Assembly (NCBI RefSeq): GCF_033807715.1
Contig: NC_084601.1
Coordinates: 17,166,690 to 17,230,689, forward strand
Length of the DNA: 64,000 nucleotides
Direction of reading: 5' to 3'
From: Cololabis saira
Lineage: Eukaryota > Chordata > Actinopteri > Beloniformes > Belonidae
This document shows, piece by piece, positions 32,060 to 49,485 of this stretch. Numbering within the stretch: position 1 is the first letter of the stretch; each line of letters opens with the position of its first letter. The notes below the pieces were generated by a model. That model made no database searches and was not told where the DNA came from. It saw only the letters and a list, made by a program, of their open reading frames with translations. Position numbers and translations under genes: made by a program.

Positions 32060-32520
32060 CGTTTTAACTGCATTAGTCACACCCACACACATCCATCACC
32101 AGGGGGCAGGAGTGAGGACAGTGGGTTCTTCTTACAACCATGTTTCCAACGTTGGGCCTTTGGGGCTCTTTGCTGTTGGGCTTCTTGTTGGGGGGCTCTT
32201 GCGCTCCGCTTCCCCCCACTGCTCTTGCAGCTGGGCACACCTTTGGCTCTGGGGTCCACCCTGGGCATCCGGGCGGGTGTCGGCCTGCCGGCGTCGGATG
32301 TCTAAGGGGGTCTTGTCTTTCCAGGTGGGTGCGCCGTTCGGTGGGCAGGGGGTGTGGCCCCAGAGGCCGTGGACCTCCTGGCCCTGCGATCGGCCTGTAC
32401 TTGATGGCTGGTGCTCGGAGGGGTTCTGGTCCGTCAACCATAGGTTCCCTGGCTGCCTGGCTCTGTTGCCTGCTGGGCGGGGGTGGGGCTTGCAAGCAAG
32501 GGAATTGACCCTTTGTTAGC
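32060..32520. repeat. GC-rich stretch, probably repeat-derived
   Basis: About 460 bp, strongly richer in G+C than its flanks. It is open in several frames on both strands for up to 209 codons, but with no domain I recognise. Composition makes the open frames expected. It resembles GC-rich leader sequence of fish retroelements, but that is a guess. Confidence 0.35.
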
Positions 32521-32532
32521 CTTCTGATTGGT

Positions 32533-32592
32533 CCCTGACTGACCAATCAGAAAAATCATTCTCCCTGACGGACCAATCAGAAAAATCATTCT
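32533..32592. repeat. 30-bp tandem duplication with inverted arm
   Basis: Two copies of a 30-bp unit (ccctgactgaccaatcagaa and so on), one mismatch apart. The unit's gaccaatcag pairs with ctgattggtc at 32523-32532, so a hairpin and a CCAAT-box cluster coexist. Confidence 0.85.
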
Positions 32593-32867
32593 CTGTTGCT
32601 ACTTCTGGGGCAGAACAGCCGGTTGGACAAAACAGCCGTCTCTCTCGTTCACATCAATGGAAAAAGCATAGTTTTTACTTGCCTTGTATCGAAATTTAAA
32701 TCACTGGATTATTTTTTTTAAACTTTGTATTAGTAAAAGGAACACTTGGGAACACACTTGGGTGCAGCATATTTTTATCCCCAAACTGGCAGAAATCCGA
32801 TCCGTGCTGGCAAAACAAAGTCAGCTCGGCAGCACAACCGAGAAAGCATTTATTTATTTATCTTAAA

Positions 32868-32945
32868 ATGGCTAAGCGGTGTGCTTGGGGCACTTGTAAA
32901 AGTGACACCTGCTACGCAGAGCAACCCGGGCTTCTTACTTTCTGA
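32868..32945 (+). pseudogene. THAP-like zinc-finger start, truncated
   Basis: An ATG opens MAKRCAWGTCKSDTCYAE, which fits the start of a THAP domain (first two cysteines spaced C-X4-C). The expected downstream residues and the C-X2-H pair are missing, and a stop follows after 25 codons. THAP domains occur in P-element-type transposases and in multicopy fish genes. This is probably a broken-off fragment. Confidence 0.45.
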
Positions 32946-33129
32946 TTCTAGTCTCTGGGGTGGAGTGGTTGTGAACCCCTCCTCCACTCTTAGTGCAGTT
33001 CAGGTAAAGCCTTGTTTTCACCTTACACACATACATATAGGTACACAGACATACACACCTGCTCACTCACCTACATGTTCACTCCACAGTTTTGGGGCCA
33101 GATAATTGCAGTGGTCTTGATTCAGTTTT

Positions 33130-38821
<5,692 letters not shown>

Positions 38822-39576
38822 GGCACTTTTCCACTAGTAGCCTACCTACTCGGCTCTACTCATCTCAGCTTGGCCCGACTCAACTTGGCCTTGTTTCTTT
38901 TCCATAACAATTCAGTACCTGGAGCAGAAGTAGGAGGTTGGAGCAAAGCTGCTGTGACGTATTTGATTGTGTGATCTAAACGAAGAAGACAACAACACTA
39001 AAGATGTAGAACCTGGAGGAGATGATAGATGTGCTGCTGGGTCTGTGACTTGTGTTCCATATCAAGTTAAAAACGAGAGTGAGAGAAGATTCAAGCGGTG
39101 ACGCTTTTTATTTTTTTTAGTTTGTCCCGGCGCTGCTGAAAAGTCTGTTGGTGGCCGCGAGCAGCTATGAAGTGACAGAGCTCCTGGTGGATCTGGTCGT
39201 TCCTTATCACATGTCTAGGTCCCTTTTTAATTCTTTCCTCAGCCACCAGGTTTATGAACATCTGCACCTCAGAGTTGGATCATGAAACAGACTTTTGCTG
39301 CCATTTCTTGACGAATAAAATGAACATGAAGCCGCCGTCAGAGTGGCTCTTTCGCTGATGTCACATCCTGACTCAGACGTCTGACTCCAACCCCCCGACC
39401 AATCGGTGGCATGTAGTGTGATGATGTCAGATACAGCCCGACTCAGCCGCTTAGAACCTCTGCAGAGTAGTTGCAGAAAAAGTATTTACTCTGCACGTTA
39501 GACCCCTAGTGGAAAAGCCCCAAACCGAGTGGAGCCGAGCCGAGCCGGGCTGAGTAGGTACTAGTGGAGAAGTGCC
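38822..39576. mobile_element. PIF/Harbinger-type non-autonomous element, 755 bp
   Basis: Terminal inverted repeats GGCACTTTTCCACTAGTA and, on the other strand, GGCACTTCTCCACTAGTA, extending imperfectly through a (GGCTC)-rich zone. Flanked by AAT on both sides, a 3-bp duplication. It contains a decayed Myb/SANT-like frame on the minus strand, the accessory protein class of PIF/Harbinger elements. Confidence 0.75.
39094..39282 (-). pseudogene. Myb/SANT-like domain relic inside the Harbinger-type element
   Basis: Sixty-two codons open on the minus strand, beginning SNSEVQMFINLVAEERIKK, with a TGA immediately before, where the family has Trp. Later residues RNDQIHQEL, IAARGHQQTFQQ and RDKLKKIK follow the trihelix Myb/SANT-like pattern seen in PIF/Harbinger accessory proteins. 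No start codon is present, so it is dead. Confidence 0.65.
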
Positions 39577-39579
39577 AAT

Positions 39580-42500
39580 AGTCATCATTTTAAGACCTCC
39601 AAGAGGTTACACACGCAGAACCTTCAATTAGTGACCATGTTACCACGATCAAAAGCAACGCTAGAGGGCCTAAATCTTTATGTGCACATGCAAACAAAAA
39701 AGACTCCTTTCAGGGTGAAAAAAGTATTATGTGTTAAACTGCACCCATGTGCTGTTTTCAGGAAAAGGAAATGGACTACTGAGTGTGTGTGAGGTCAGAG
39801 GTCCTACTGGATGTGTTCCATGTGAGAGCTAATGTAACCAAAGACATGCGAAGGCACATGTTGGACCCTTGACATCTCACTCTGCTTGTGCGCTTGTCTC
39901 TCCACACACACAGATATTAATAGCTATCACGTTACACAGCAGCGACACATAGTTGTCATTGGACAACACGCGGCATCCTAATTCTGCAGACACCCCAGCA
40001 ATGGATACTTTCAATAATATTCAGCAAATACCAACCAATTCAAACACGCATGCCCATAATTATATGTTATCGTTAGCTTGGGAAGGAGCAGCAGTCTGGC
40101 TTTTGGGCACCGGGGCAGACCTCGTGATACTCCACACACAATGAAGGCAATGCGAGAACAGCTGGGGGAAAAGCAGCTGCATCTAATGAGTTTCACTCAT
40201 AAAATGCTTTGTATTACCTAATCCTTCTGCAAAGTAGGAGAGGTGCCTCTGCATCATGCGCACACACCACCTTGCTGGACCACTGCAGTTTGAAATCACA
40301 TATGAAGCAAATTACAACCCTTTATAGTTGAATCCCATGCGGCGCCACTGAAAGCTTGTCAAGTTAGAGGATGTGCGTGAGTGTGTACGTGTTTCTGTGT
40401 GTGTGCGTGTGTGTTTCATCCAACTCTGAACTGATGAAGCCGATGATTTCATTGATAGCTTACAGTTTAACCTCTGGTGAGACATCCGATGGATGAGCAT
40501 TATGTCACATATTGTTATCATCACTCCCCTCCCTCGTATCACAACCGGTTGTGTTAAAATTCTACATCCGTCATCAACGGGCAGGAAGCAGCGGTGGTAA
40601 AAACACACCATGTTTTGCTGTTCATCTGCCTATTTTTCTAATTAATCCCACCCTGGCACCAAACAGGTTCGTGTTGTTTTTACAAGAGACAGCTTGCTAT
40701 GAATAATGGTCTTTGGGTTGTGCATTAGGCGGCTCTCACATAGCAGACCGCATGTGTCACAGACGGATAGAAAGAGCAACAGAAATAGGGACATTAGAAG
40801 TCAGGAAGGTTCATTTTGATGTGACTTGAAACGAATCAAATCAAGAGGGACAAGAAAGGTCAATGAGAGCCAGACATTTATCTGGACCTTTTTTTGCCTA
40901 ATGTTCCCGTTTTTATGAGGGCTGTTAAATTGTCTGTGTTGGGCGGTTGGCAGGTTTGAACACACACGGAGCGCTACATTCGCAAAATTACTTACACGTC
41001 TGCTTTTAACGCTTTAGCGAAGGCTGGAGTTGGATTGGGAAACTGTTATTTTACAAGAGCTCATTTGTCAACTCCATTATTTTTCTGTCTGCATGTACTT
41101 CAGTGAATAACAAAAAAAATATATCTACATTTCTTTGTTTTTGATTGCAGTACAGTTTAATAGTCAAAAACTGTTTGTTTTTTTTTTCTTGCCAGTGAAG
41201 GAATTTCCTCTTTGGAATAGTATTGTTGCTTTGATAGGTGGTTCAGCAGAGGTAAAACTCTACCGTATTAGGCAAGAGGAACACCAACCACTCTGTTTGT
41301 TTAGTCTCCATGGAAATGAAAGTGTATTATTGCGTACAGAACTGCAAGGGTCCACAGATGAATCACTCTTCATGGCATTTGTAGTTCAATGCAGTCCCTA
41401 GAATATGAAGCTTTGTTTTATCTGGATCTGACAGTTTGGGATTATGTCATCTTGAAGCACCTTTTAAACAAGTGATTTGACCCCCCCTTAATGAGCGAAC
41501 ACATCAGGAGTTCGATTCCACTGCACTGCATGTCTTAGATGAACATCAGCAGAGGACTTTTGTTACTCTTTGGCTTGTCAGATTCTGTTCCCTTGATTTC
41601 CAGTTATTTCCAACTCAAGTCAGTAGAGCTAAACTTTGTTTTCTCTTCAGAACAGCTCCCCTGGGGTCGCTGTTGCCTCATTCCCAAAGAAACAGCATGA
41701 CGGGAGGCAACAAAGGAATGCTAACATCATCATCACTGTCATCAGGCTTATTCTCAACCCACTGCAGACGGCAAAAGACTGATTGCGAGCGGGCTTTTTT
41801 CAGCAAATGGGTATCTGTGAGTTATGGTCCGTGTTGATGAGAGTCGATGAGGGTGCTCGGTGCTTTTCACGCAGCCTTTTAAAAAGAGGAACTTTTAAGA
41901 GGTTTCTGGAACTGTTCTGTTCACTCTCCGTGGTCTGTCCACCCTGCCCAGGAGGAAGGTTTAGATTGCAGTGTGGAGTGATGGGTCCCACTGCGCAAAG
42001 CTGTACCACAGGGCAGATACTCCCCACCGCTCCACTGGAAAAACAAAATTGTTGTGGATGGCTTCTTTGTAGAAAAAGTTTCCTCTCTAAAATGAGATAG
42101 AACTCAATTTGCACGACATTTTATCTGAGTTATCATCAGAGAGATAGCCCCGGCCGCCTTTTTTTTCATGGTCACATGGGGATAGGCTGTGACAGTTGGG
42201 TGACAAGTGTGGAAATGTGGGGAAAAAAAAAAAAAAAAATGTTTGTCAGGACCCAGACCAGAGGGGAGGGGAAGCCGAATGTCACCTTCAAATCAAGCTG
42301 GCGGATTGACTCGGGGCCTTTAGGGAGCCGCGGGAAATATCTTGGCCGGACAGGAGTCTCTAAACCAAACAACCATTCCCACATGGGAGAGCACTTAACT
42401 GCAGAAAGCTATGAATTACGCCCCCTTTGGCATTTTCTCTTTACCCCGAACTTCGTTTTATATGGCTGAAAATGTGTTAATGTTTGAAATGCACATTTCA

Positions 42501-45452
42501 ATAAACACAGCACTTAACCCTTTATACGAGACGTTTCCTTGTGACTCCACTTCTCCAGGACAAACTCTAAAAGTAGAGCACTTGATTGATGTAAAAAATA
42601 TGCATCAGAACAGTTTTTATTGCAAAAAGGAGTCATTCATCCTGGGAAGCATTTTTCAGTAGTAATTACACTTTGATGAATACTCTAAAGACTGATTACA
42701 CAGTCCCCAAAATATGCACTGTTTATGTGCTGTACCTACCTACACCTGGGAAGAGTCTGTTTCATATTCAACCCACTGTCATATATATCGGTATATTACA
42801 GAGGTGAACGATTGGATAACTTTCTCTCGCTGACAGGTGAAATCAATTTTGTGACGGTAAAAATCTGTTGTGAAACTGTGGTTTCTTTGGACTTCCTTTT
42901 AGATGTTCCATCCAGCTTAATATTGTTGCACAACAAGCCAAGCAGAGCGGTTTTGGAGAAACCATAGGCTTTAGGAAGGGAGGGAGGGATAAACACTTAC
43001 ACCATACCAGGCAGGTGATTTCAAACTTGTGGTGGATCAGCATAGTTCCAAGTGCCATATAGTTTATGAGCTGATATTTATTTTATGAAAGAAGACTGGA
43101 GAATAGTCAAGCTCTTCTCAGCAAACACCAATGGCCACTTCTTGCTCTATCTCATATCCTGTTGCGAAAGCGGACTATTTAATGTTAAATATTTACTCGT
43201 TTTCTGGCTGAACACAGGAAACAGTCCGACAATGTGTGGCGTATATCTGGACACACAGCAGCCCTTAAACTGCTCGATTGTTTAACCCCTACAATAAATA
43301 GCCACATAGAACATGAGTTGCTTCAATTGCCACAGTTTTCTTCACTGCAAAGTCCTTTGCCAAAAAAATCTAATCATGTTTTCCTCTTTGGTCCGTCTTT
43401 AAATGAAAACCTAAGTGCAATAAAATGTGAATGCGCTCTGTCCTCCAGGGAGAGGCCACAAGGGGAACCGCTTTCAGAGTTCTCCCCCTGGATATTGCGG
43501 TGTGAGCGCGCTTGCACGAGATCATTACTCTGCTGGGTCTTGTTCCTCAGTACATTCGCAGCATTTGTTCTTGCAAAGTCTCACGTGTGAGATGTTTCAC
43601 ACAGAAACACAGCAGCATACTTGTTTTTGTTGCATTAATCATTTCGATAGGAAAACTGCTCTTTTTTTTCCCCCCCAACCATCTTGTACCTTTATTTCCC
43701 GATTTTATCTGTTCTGCGACATTACAGATCATAAATCGCTATCTGATTATTATCCATGGCAAGAAGTGAAACTGCAGGGGATTGTTCCTCCTGTGAACAG
43801 TAGTGGGGACTCATGTAATCTAATCAACACATGAGTCAATTTGAGCCTTGCTGAAACAAAAACATGCCAGTAGTTTAAAGACAGAGTAAAATCCCCTTTG
43901 TTTATCTAATTTTCCACAGGAGAACATCATACGGGGACAGCTCTGCGTGCAAAATCAGCACCCGTCATCCGTGCGGTGAAGTTGATTTCCTTATGAATAG
44001 CAGTCAATCCAAGTTTGAATGGTGAGCGCGGTATAAACCGCGCATGCATGACAGCAAGCAATATACACTGACATATACAGCTATAGATGCGAGTCAGTGG
44101 TAGGCTGAATGACGCGGCCACACACTGGGCTTCAAATCTGTTGGGTCATTAAGCTTCCACACAACACTGGCATTGTGGAATGTCCATCATATTTGGGAAG
44201 ATGTAGGCGCATGAAAAGTATGTGCAGATTTGACGTCTTTACACTGTCGAGAGGCCAACTGAAGACAACAGAGGAGGTTGAATTTTTAAATCTAATATTG
44301 ATTCGTTCTTCTTTTGGGAAACAAACAGCATTCATGTCAGATGTGTGCTGAGCCAACTTCCTCAGAGAGTTCAGCTTGGCTTGTGTGATTCAGTCATGTT
44401 TGATCACTGCCACAGAAGCGTATTGAAAAGAAACCGAATGTTTTGAAAACGAGTTTGATATTCTGCTGTGAGTTTGTCCATTCAGACTAAGATTAAGTGG
44501 ATAATCTCCGCTGCAGTGTGGACTGAATCTTTCATAGCGCAGCGAGCGTTAAAGCCGGGAGGGCATTTATGGTGCATCAGAAAATAGCAGAGATATGAAT
44601 AAATATGTAGATGGGAGACATGGAAAGAGATGGAGGAGCCAGAGTGGCACTTGTAGTGAAGAGAAAAGGAAAGAGATAGACAAAAAAAATAACAGTATAT
44701 AAGGAGTAGAAATAGGTCATTGTCTAATGTCCATTAATGCCAGCTGGAAGCAATAAAATTCAATGTTTAAGGCATTGGACCAAAATCCACTATTTCCCTC
44801 TCAGAAAAAAAAGATTAAATCATGACTGAAATAGAAATTCCTTGTTGCTCAAGTATCATTAGCATTTCAGTTGGCTCTTGTAATAATTTGGTCAAAAATT
44901 GTAATCCCATAGTGACAGTGTCTCCTGCATTAGTGCTCTCCAGGGAGCAAAGTTGCCATTAGTAATTTAAAAGGTACATTTGCTGTTGACTGGTAGCAGG
45001 CAGGTGATACAAACTACACTTTTTAGCTTGTTGTAATAATATTAATAATCATCTTCTTCTTTATGGAGAATAATCCAAGTGTCTTCTACCCAGAATCTTT
45101 TAGGATTACTGACGCCTGGGTGACTGAAAATCTACATCAGCATCAACTGGAAAGGCTTGAGGGTTGTCGTTATTATTGCAGAGTCCTGTCTCTCCACAGC
45201 TTAAGTAAAGAAAGTGGTTGCCATGTACTTTGAAAGTGTGATCTCTTACTGTCACAACAGCTGAATTTATAATAGCGAGGGAGCCATTGCGATAGTTCAT
45301 AAACCAATGGGTGATGATGACATGGCAGCTGTAGATATTTTATTTACTATATCAACATTTATTCCCTGACGGGTTCTGCTAGTTGATTTGAGTGGTTGAA
45401 TATTGCCATGACAGAAACAGACCGTGTCACAGATGATCTAATCTCCTGCAAA

Positions 45453-45453
<1 letters not shown>
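39580..45453. other. Intergenic spacer
   Basis: 5.9 kb without a recognised gene or transposon. It includes a GT-rich patch near 40379-40414, an A run at 42222-42239 and a small hairpin at 44026-44043. Confidence 0.45.

Positions 45454-45544
<91 letters not shown>
45454..45544. repeat. (TA)n microsatellite
   Basis: About 91 bp of pure TA directly abutting the TAGGGGTGTC left end of the neighbouring hAT-like remnant. Confidence 0.97.
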
Positions 45545-45547
<3 letters not shown>

Positions 45548-46085
45548 GGGTGTCAAATTAGTGCATTAATTGCATTTAATTAATTACAGCCATATTTAGC
45601 GCATTATGTATTTTATTTGTTTAATCGAGTCGCCTTTATTATGAAATCTGTGTTTGTGCGGTGGGCTTGTTGTGCTTGAGTTGTGGCTGGAAAACAACGG
45701 TCAGTCCCACCCTAAAGTGGACATTGATTGGCTGTCCCTGTGTTTGGGCTTGTTTAGCATATGCTGGTAGACTCCCATTGTAGTTGGACAGGCCTGGAGG
45801 TGGGAGGGGGGGTTGTTGTAGCTGAGGAGCATGTGAAAGTTGTCAACCAACAGTGAATGGGGAATTTACATTTCAAAAAGGCCCCAACGGCACCATTGAT
45901 AAAAGTAAAGTGATATGTGTTCTTCGTGGGAAGGAATTTGCTTACCACCGAAGCAGCTCAAGTTTAGCCACATAAATGCAAAGCACCCGGTCGCGATGTA
46001 ATGTAATAAATTTAAAGGAATACACCTCAGGTTGAGGGCTTTTGTCAGCAATTTTTAGGTGAGATTAAAAAAAAGATTAATTAAA
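45545..46085. mobile_element. hAT-like remnant with BED zinc-finger relic
   Basis: The left end TAGGGGTGTCAAATTA is typical of fish hAT elements; no matching right end was found. Plus-strand codons at 45863-45970 read through KGPNGTIDKSKVIC and GKEFAYHRSSSSL, the pattern of a BED zinc finger (ZBED/hAT transposase N-terminus). The second metal-binding Cys is missing and a stop follows. Confidence 0.6.
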
Positions 46086-47653
46086 CCAGCTGTGCAAATG
46101 CTGAACGGGAACAGGAAATCATTCTATGCTGCACACTTATCAACAAAAACATAGACCACATAAGGAGGATGGAAAAATAATGGGAAAAGAGGACAGACAC
46201 CTGAGTCCCAAGCATTAAAGTTGGGAGCAAAAACATACAAGACAGGCGTTTAAAAGAGATAATTCAAGAAGTTATACTCTGGGTTTAGTCTAGCCAGGGA
46301 CTGACGTGCTGCTACTGTATAGCGTACTTTGTTTCAGATGGATTAGGAAGCTCAACCTCTTTCTTGTCACATGCAGTTTGAGATATAAATAGTTATAAAG
46401 ACATACAAAGCAAACTGTTCTTGCAAAAAAGAAAAAGATATATACACGCTCACACCAAAGTAATCCCTCTAAATCATGTTTTTAGGCAGAGACATTTGGA
46501 CAGAGGCTATGTAGACCCAGCCAATGAGTTGGATGTGAAGAGTACAAAAACAGTGGTCGGGTCAAACTGTCAGCTTTTCCATTTTCTGGTAAGATGTCTT
46601 TGTTATACACACACACACGCACACACACACTAAGACTCCATCACAAGGGCAGAAACATTGAGACCTCCGTTTACAGCTGGACGATGTAGCATGTTCGCAG
46701 CGGGCTTTTGTTCATGTGTTAATCAGATTTTAAGACACTGTAAAACAATCGGAAATAACAGTTCTGTGAATTGGCTGCAGGGTCTTTTCCGCTCCTGCTC
46801 CTGAACACCACAAGTGTGAATGATGCAGTTATGAACAGTGATGAAGTTTGATCCAAGGGAGATTGAAAATGTAAATTTGCGCACACAAGAGACCACAGCC
46901 AGGAAAAGTCAAGGATTAGGAGAAATCAGATATTCTGATAGAAATTTCTGGGAACATTTTCCTCCAAGTTAATGCTGACCCGACACTTAAAGGTCTCATT
47001 TTATGCTTTTCTGACTTTCAAAGGTTCAAAACTTTTTCAGACTGTCATGTATCCAGTTCCTATCCATCTTCATGATCGATTAAGCGGTAAATAAAGATTT
47101 TAACAGAGAAGTCATCCATTGGAAACTTTTTGAAAAATGTCTTGCTGCTTACGCAAGTATTGATTGCATCTGCAGAATGGCCCTCAGATCAACTCAGCCG
47201 ATGCATCTGTCCACATGTGGGGTCTGCCCAGCCCAGCCCCCCACCTCTTATATACAATTCAGTTTAAAAATAAATATCCTCTAATTGTCTCTGTCACTGT
47301 GGCATGTTTCTGCCAGTAACATGTCCTATTGGTTTAGGTAGGTAACCAATGACAGGAGAGTGTGCAGGGAGCAGTGGAAGGAGCAGGACAAACAGGGTGA
47401 GCACCGGAGCACATAGAAAATTTCAGATTCAGGGTACGCCATCTAGCAAATCCAAGGAGTTTTTGAGTCGTAATTAAGGTAAAACCACTCTATTGTGATG
47501 CTTGACCAATATAAAAAAGATCAAAATGCATTGTCTTGCTTAACCTGAAGCATGCTACCTTGGGTTAGGGTTAGGGTGCAGTGCAGTCAAAGAAATTTAC
47601 TCCTCATTTTGACATCACTACAAACAAATGTGATATTATCAGAAGTTTTAAGT
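46086..47653. other. Intergenic spacer
   Basis: 1.6 kb. At 46988 the text ttaaaggtctcattttatgc resembles the left end of a TTAA-target fish element, but I found no partner end. Otherwise nothing was recognised. Confidence 0.4.
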
Positions 47654-47661
47654 GTCATCTC

Positions 47662-48427
47662 TAGGCCTGTGTTGAAAAAATCGATTTCCCAATTCTAAAT
47701 CGATTCTCATATTAATTCCTAAAAATCGATTCATATGTCTAAAGATCGATTTTTTTTCTTTATTTTTTTTTTCTTTTATTTATTTATGTATTTTTTTTCA
47801 TCATTACATTACAACTTTTGGTTATTTTTTTATTTATCCCCAAAAAAGGAATGTTTTGTTGGACACGAGAATAACTGGTGCCATGTTTTTGCCTTTAAAT
47901 ATGTTTAAAGGTATGAAAACATTAAAGTGTTAGGTTATAATTGCATAAATTGTCTATATTTCATTATACTGTCTTGGGGTTACATTTGCAAAAAAATGCT
48001 GAAAACCAAATGCTCAAAAATTAAAAACCAAAATAGACCAAAAATGGAACAAATAAAAACGGAATGTGGGAAAAAAATAAAACCGATTTCATCCGTCTCT
48101 GTTTCCTCCCTGGATCTGTTTGGTAATTCTAACCCACGATGTTTCTGAAAGCAGTTCTATCAGCATTCTGGGAGCTGATTGGTCCTTACAGCATCATTAG
48201 CTGCCAATACTTGCTGTTTAATCTCAATATAATACTAGTAGTAATATTTTGCATAACTACCGTCATATAATTCATGCAACAGCTCAAAAAACCATTTTAA
48301 TAACACTAACCCAAATCAATATCGGAATCGAATCGAATTGGATCGAATCAAATCTTGATAATCGATTCTGAATCTTAAGAATCGGAATCGAATCGATTCT
48401 TGACATTTGAATCGATCCCCAGCCCTA
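47662..48427. mobile_element. hAT-type non-autonomous element, 766 bp
   Basis: Flanked by a perfect 8-bp target duplication, GTCATCTC (47654-47661 and 48428-48435). Ends are TAGGCCTG and CAGCCCTA, inverted with one mismatch. Subterminal regions are packed with ATCGATT/AATCGAT motifs, typical transposase-binding-like repeats. No transposase. Confidence 0.85.
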
Positions 48428-48435
48428 GTCATCTC

Positions 48436-49220
48436 ACATAAACTGGGTCATTCCATGACATAATTAGTGTTCACGAGCCATTGGAGCATCGTTAGTTGTA
48501 ATTTTGTAAATGACTCCACGAAGTCCCAAATCTTTGGGAAATCTTTTACTGTAGGTGCACCAGTACAAAGAGAAAAACCGAATACAAACTTGAGGGTGCT
48601 GCTTGCAACTCTATTTTAGCATGTTTAGCATCACAGCTGCAGCATCACTGAGGTAGATTTGCTTCTAAGTCCGGAATGAGTGACAGAAAAAAAAAGCCGA
48701 TAAAGAAATCCTCCTAACAAGAGAAAACCGAGCGAGCCAGTCCAGCCGACGGCAGGAGGTGAAATACTCCCTGCAGCGTTTGAAGAAAGCAAATTGTTAT
48801 TGATCTGTAGTCTGCAAACAGACGCAGTTGTTTATCAAAGCAGACATCACACACATCGTCAAATACCGGAAATCGGACTCACTCAGTTATTCATCTTCTC
48901 TTATTGTAAGCCTCGTATCAACTGTTTTGGCAGTGCAGCGCATATTTATAACTGTGCCAAAAAAGCAAATTTAGATTTAACGGAGACCGAGACAAAAGGA
49001 GAAAAAAGTATGAGAGAGCGTGGGAGGAGGCAAAAAGTTTTCCGAGAAAGTTCCTTGTTTTGGCTGTTTGTGGTGAGCCGTGTGTATTTTTGCAGCTTCC
49101 TCTTCTGACCCCTGCAAACAGGAGTACCGTTAGAGGGGGGGAGAAAGTAAAAGAGGGAAGGCTGGTTGAGTGATTATGTGCTAAGGAGGTGTGTGGGTGT
49201 GTGTGTATGGGAGAAGTATG
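48436..49220. other. Upstream flank of angpt2
   Basis: About 0.8 kb before the CT tract, probably promoter-proximal. No TATA box at a convincing place; no other gene seen. Confidence 0.4.
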
Positions 49221-49311
49221 CCTCTCTCTCTCACTCTCTCTCTCTCACTCTCTCTCTCTTTCTCGCTCTCTCTCTCGCTCTCTCTCTTCCTATCAGTCTC
49301 TCTCTCTCTCT
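49221..49311. repeat. (CT)n tract in the angpt2 leader or promoter region
   Basis: Imperfect CT repeats on the coding strand (GAGA on the other), about 550 nt upstream of the angiopoietin start codon. The tract lies at or just before the probable transcription start. It could bind GAGA-type factors, but that is inference. Confidence 0.9.
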
Positions 49312-49386
49312 GAAATTCAAGCACTTCTGAAGCAGGCCACTCTCTACCGCTCCACCTCTACTCTCTCATGTCCTCCAGACCAGCAC

Positions 49387-49485
49387 ATGGACTCCAGCAG
49401 CGCGGAAAGGCAAGACTGTGAGGACAGCAACTTTACAGATGACTGTTTGGACTCCGTGCTTGATTTCCTGCGCGGAGCGACATGA
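49387..49485 (+). other. Upstream ORF in the angpt2 leader
   Basis: A 32-codon frame (starting MDSSSAERQDCEDS) that ends well before the main start. Two more upstream ATGs follow at 49439 (open to 49642) and 49483. Such frames would be expected to dampen translation of the main ORF if they lie in the mature leader, which is unproven. Confidence 0.35.

Noticed and set aside
31890..32546. Open frames of 209 (+) and 157 (-) codons
   Set aside because: GC-rich stretch open in several frames at once, no domain recognised, no splice or start context; expected from composition.
41505..41535. agttcgattcc, resembling a tRNA T-loop
   Set aside because: No matching A-box or foldable cloverleaf around it.
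46988..47470. Possible second TTAA-target element starting ttaaaggtctcatttta
   Set aside because: No inverted partner or TTAA at a right end could be found.
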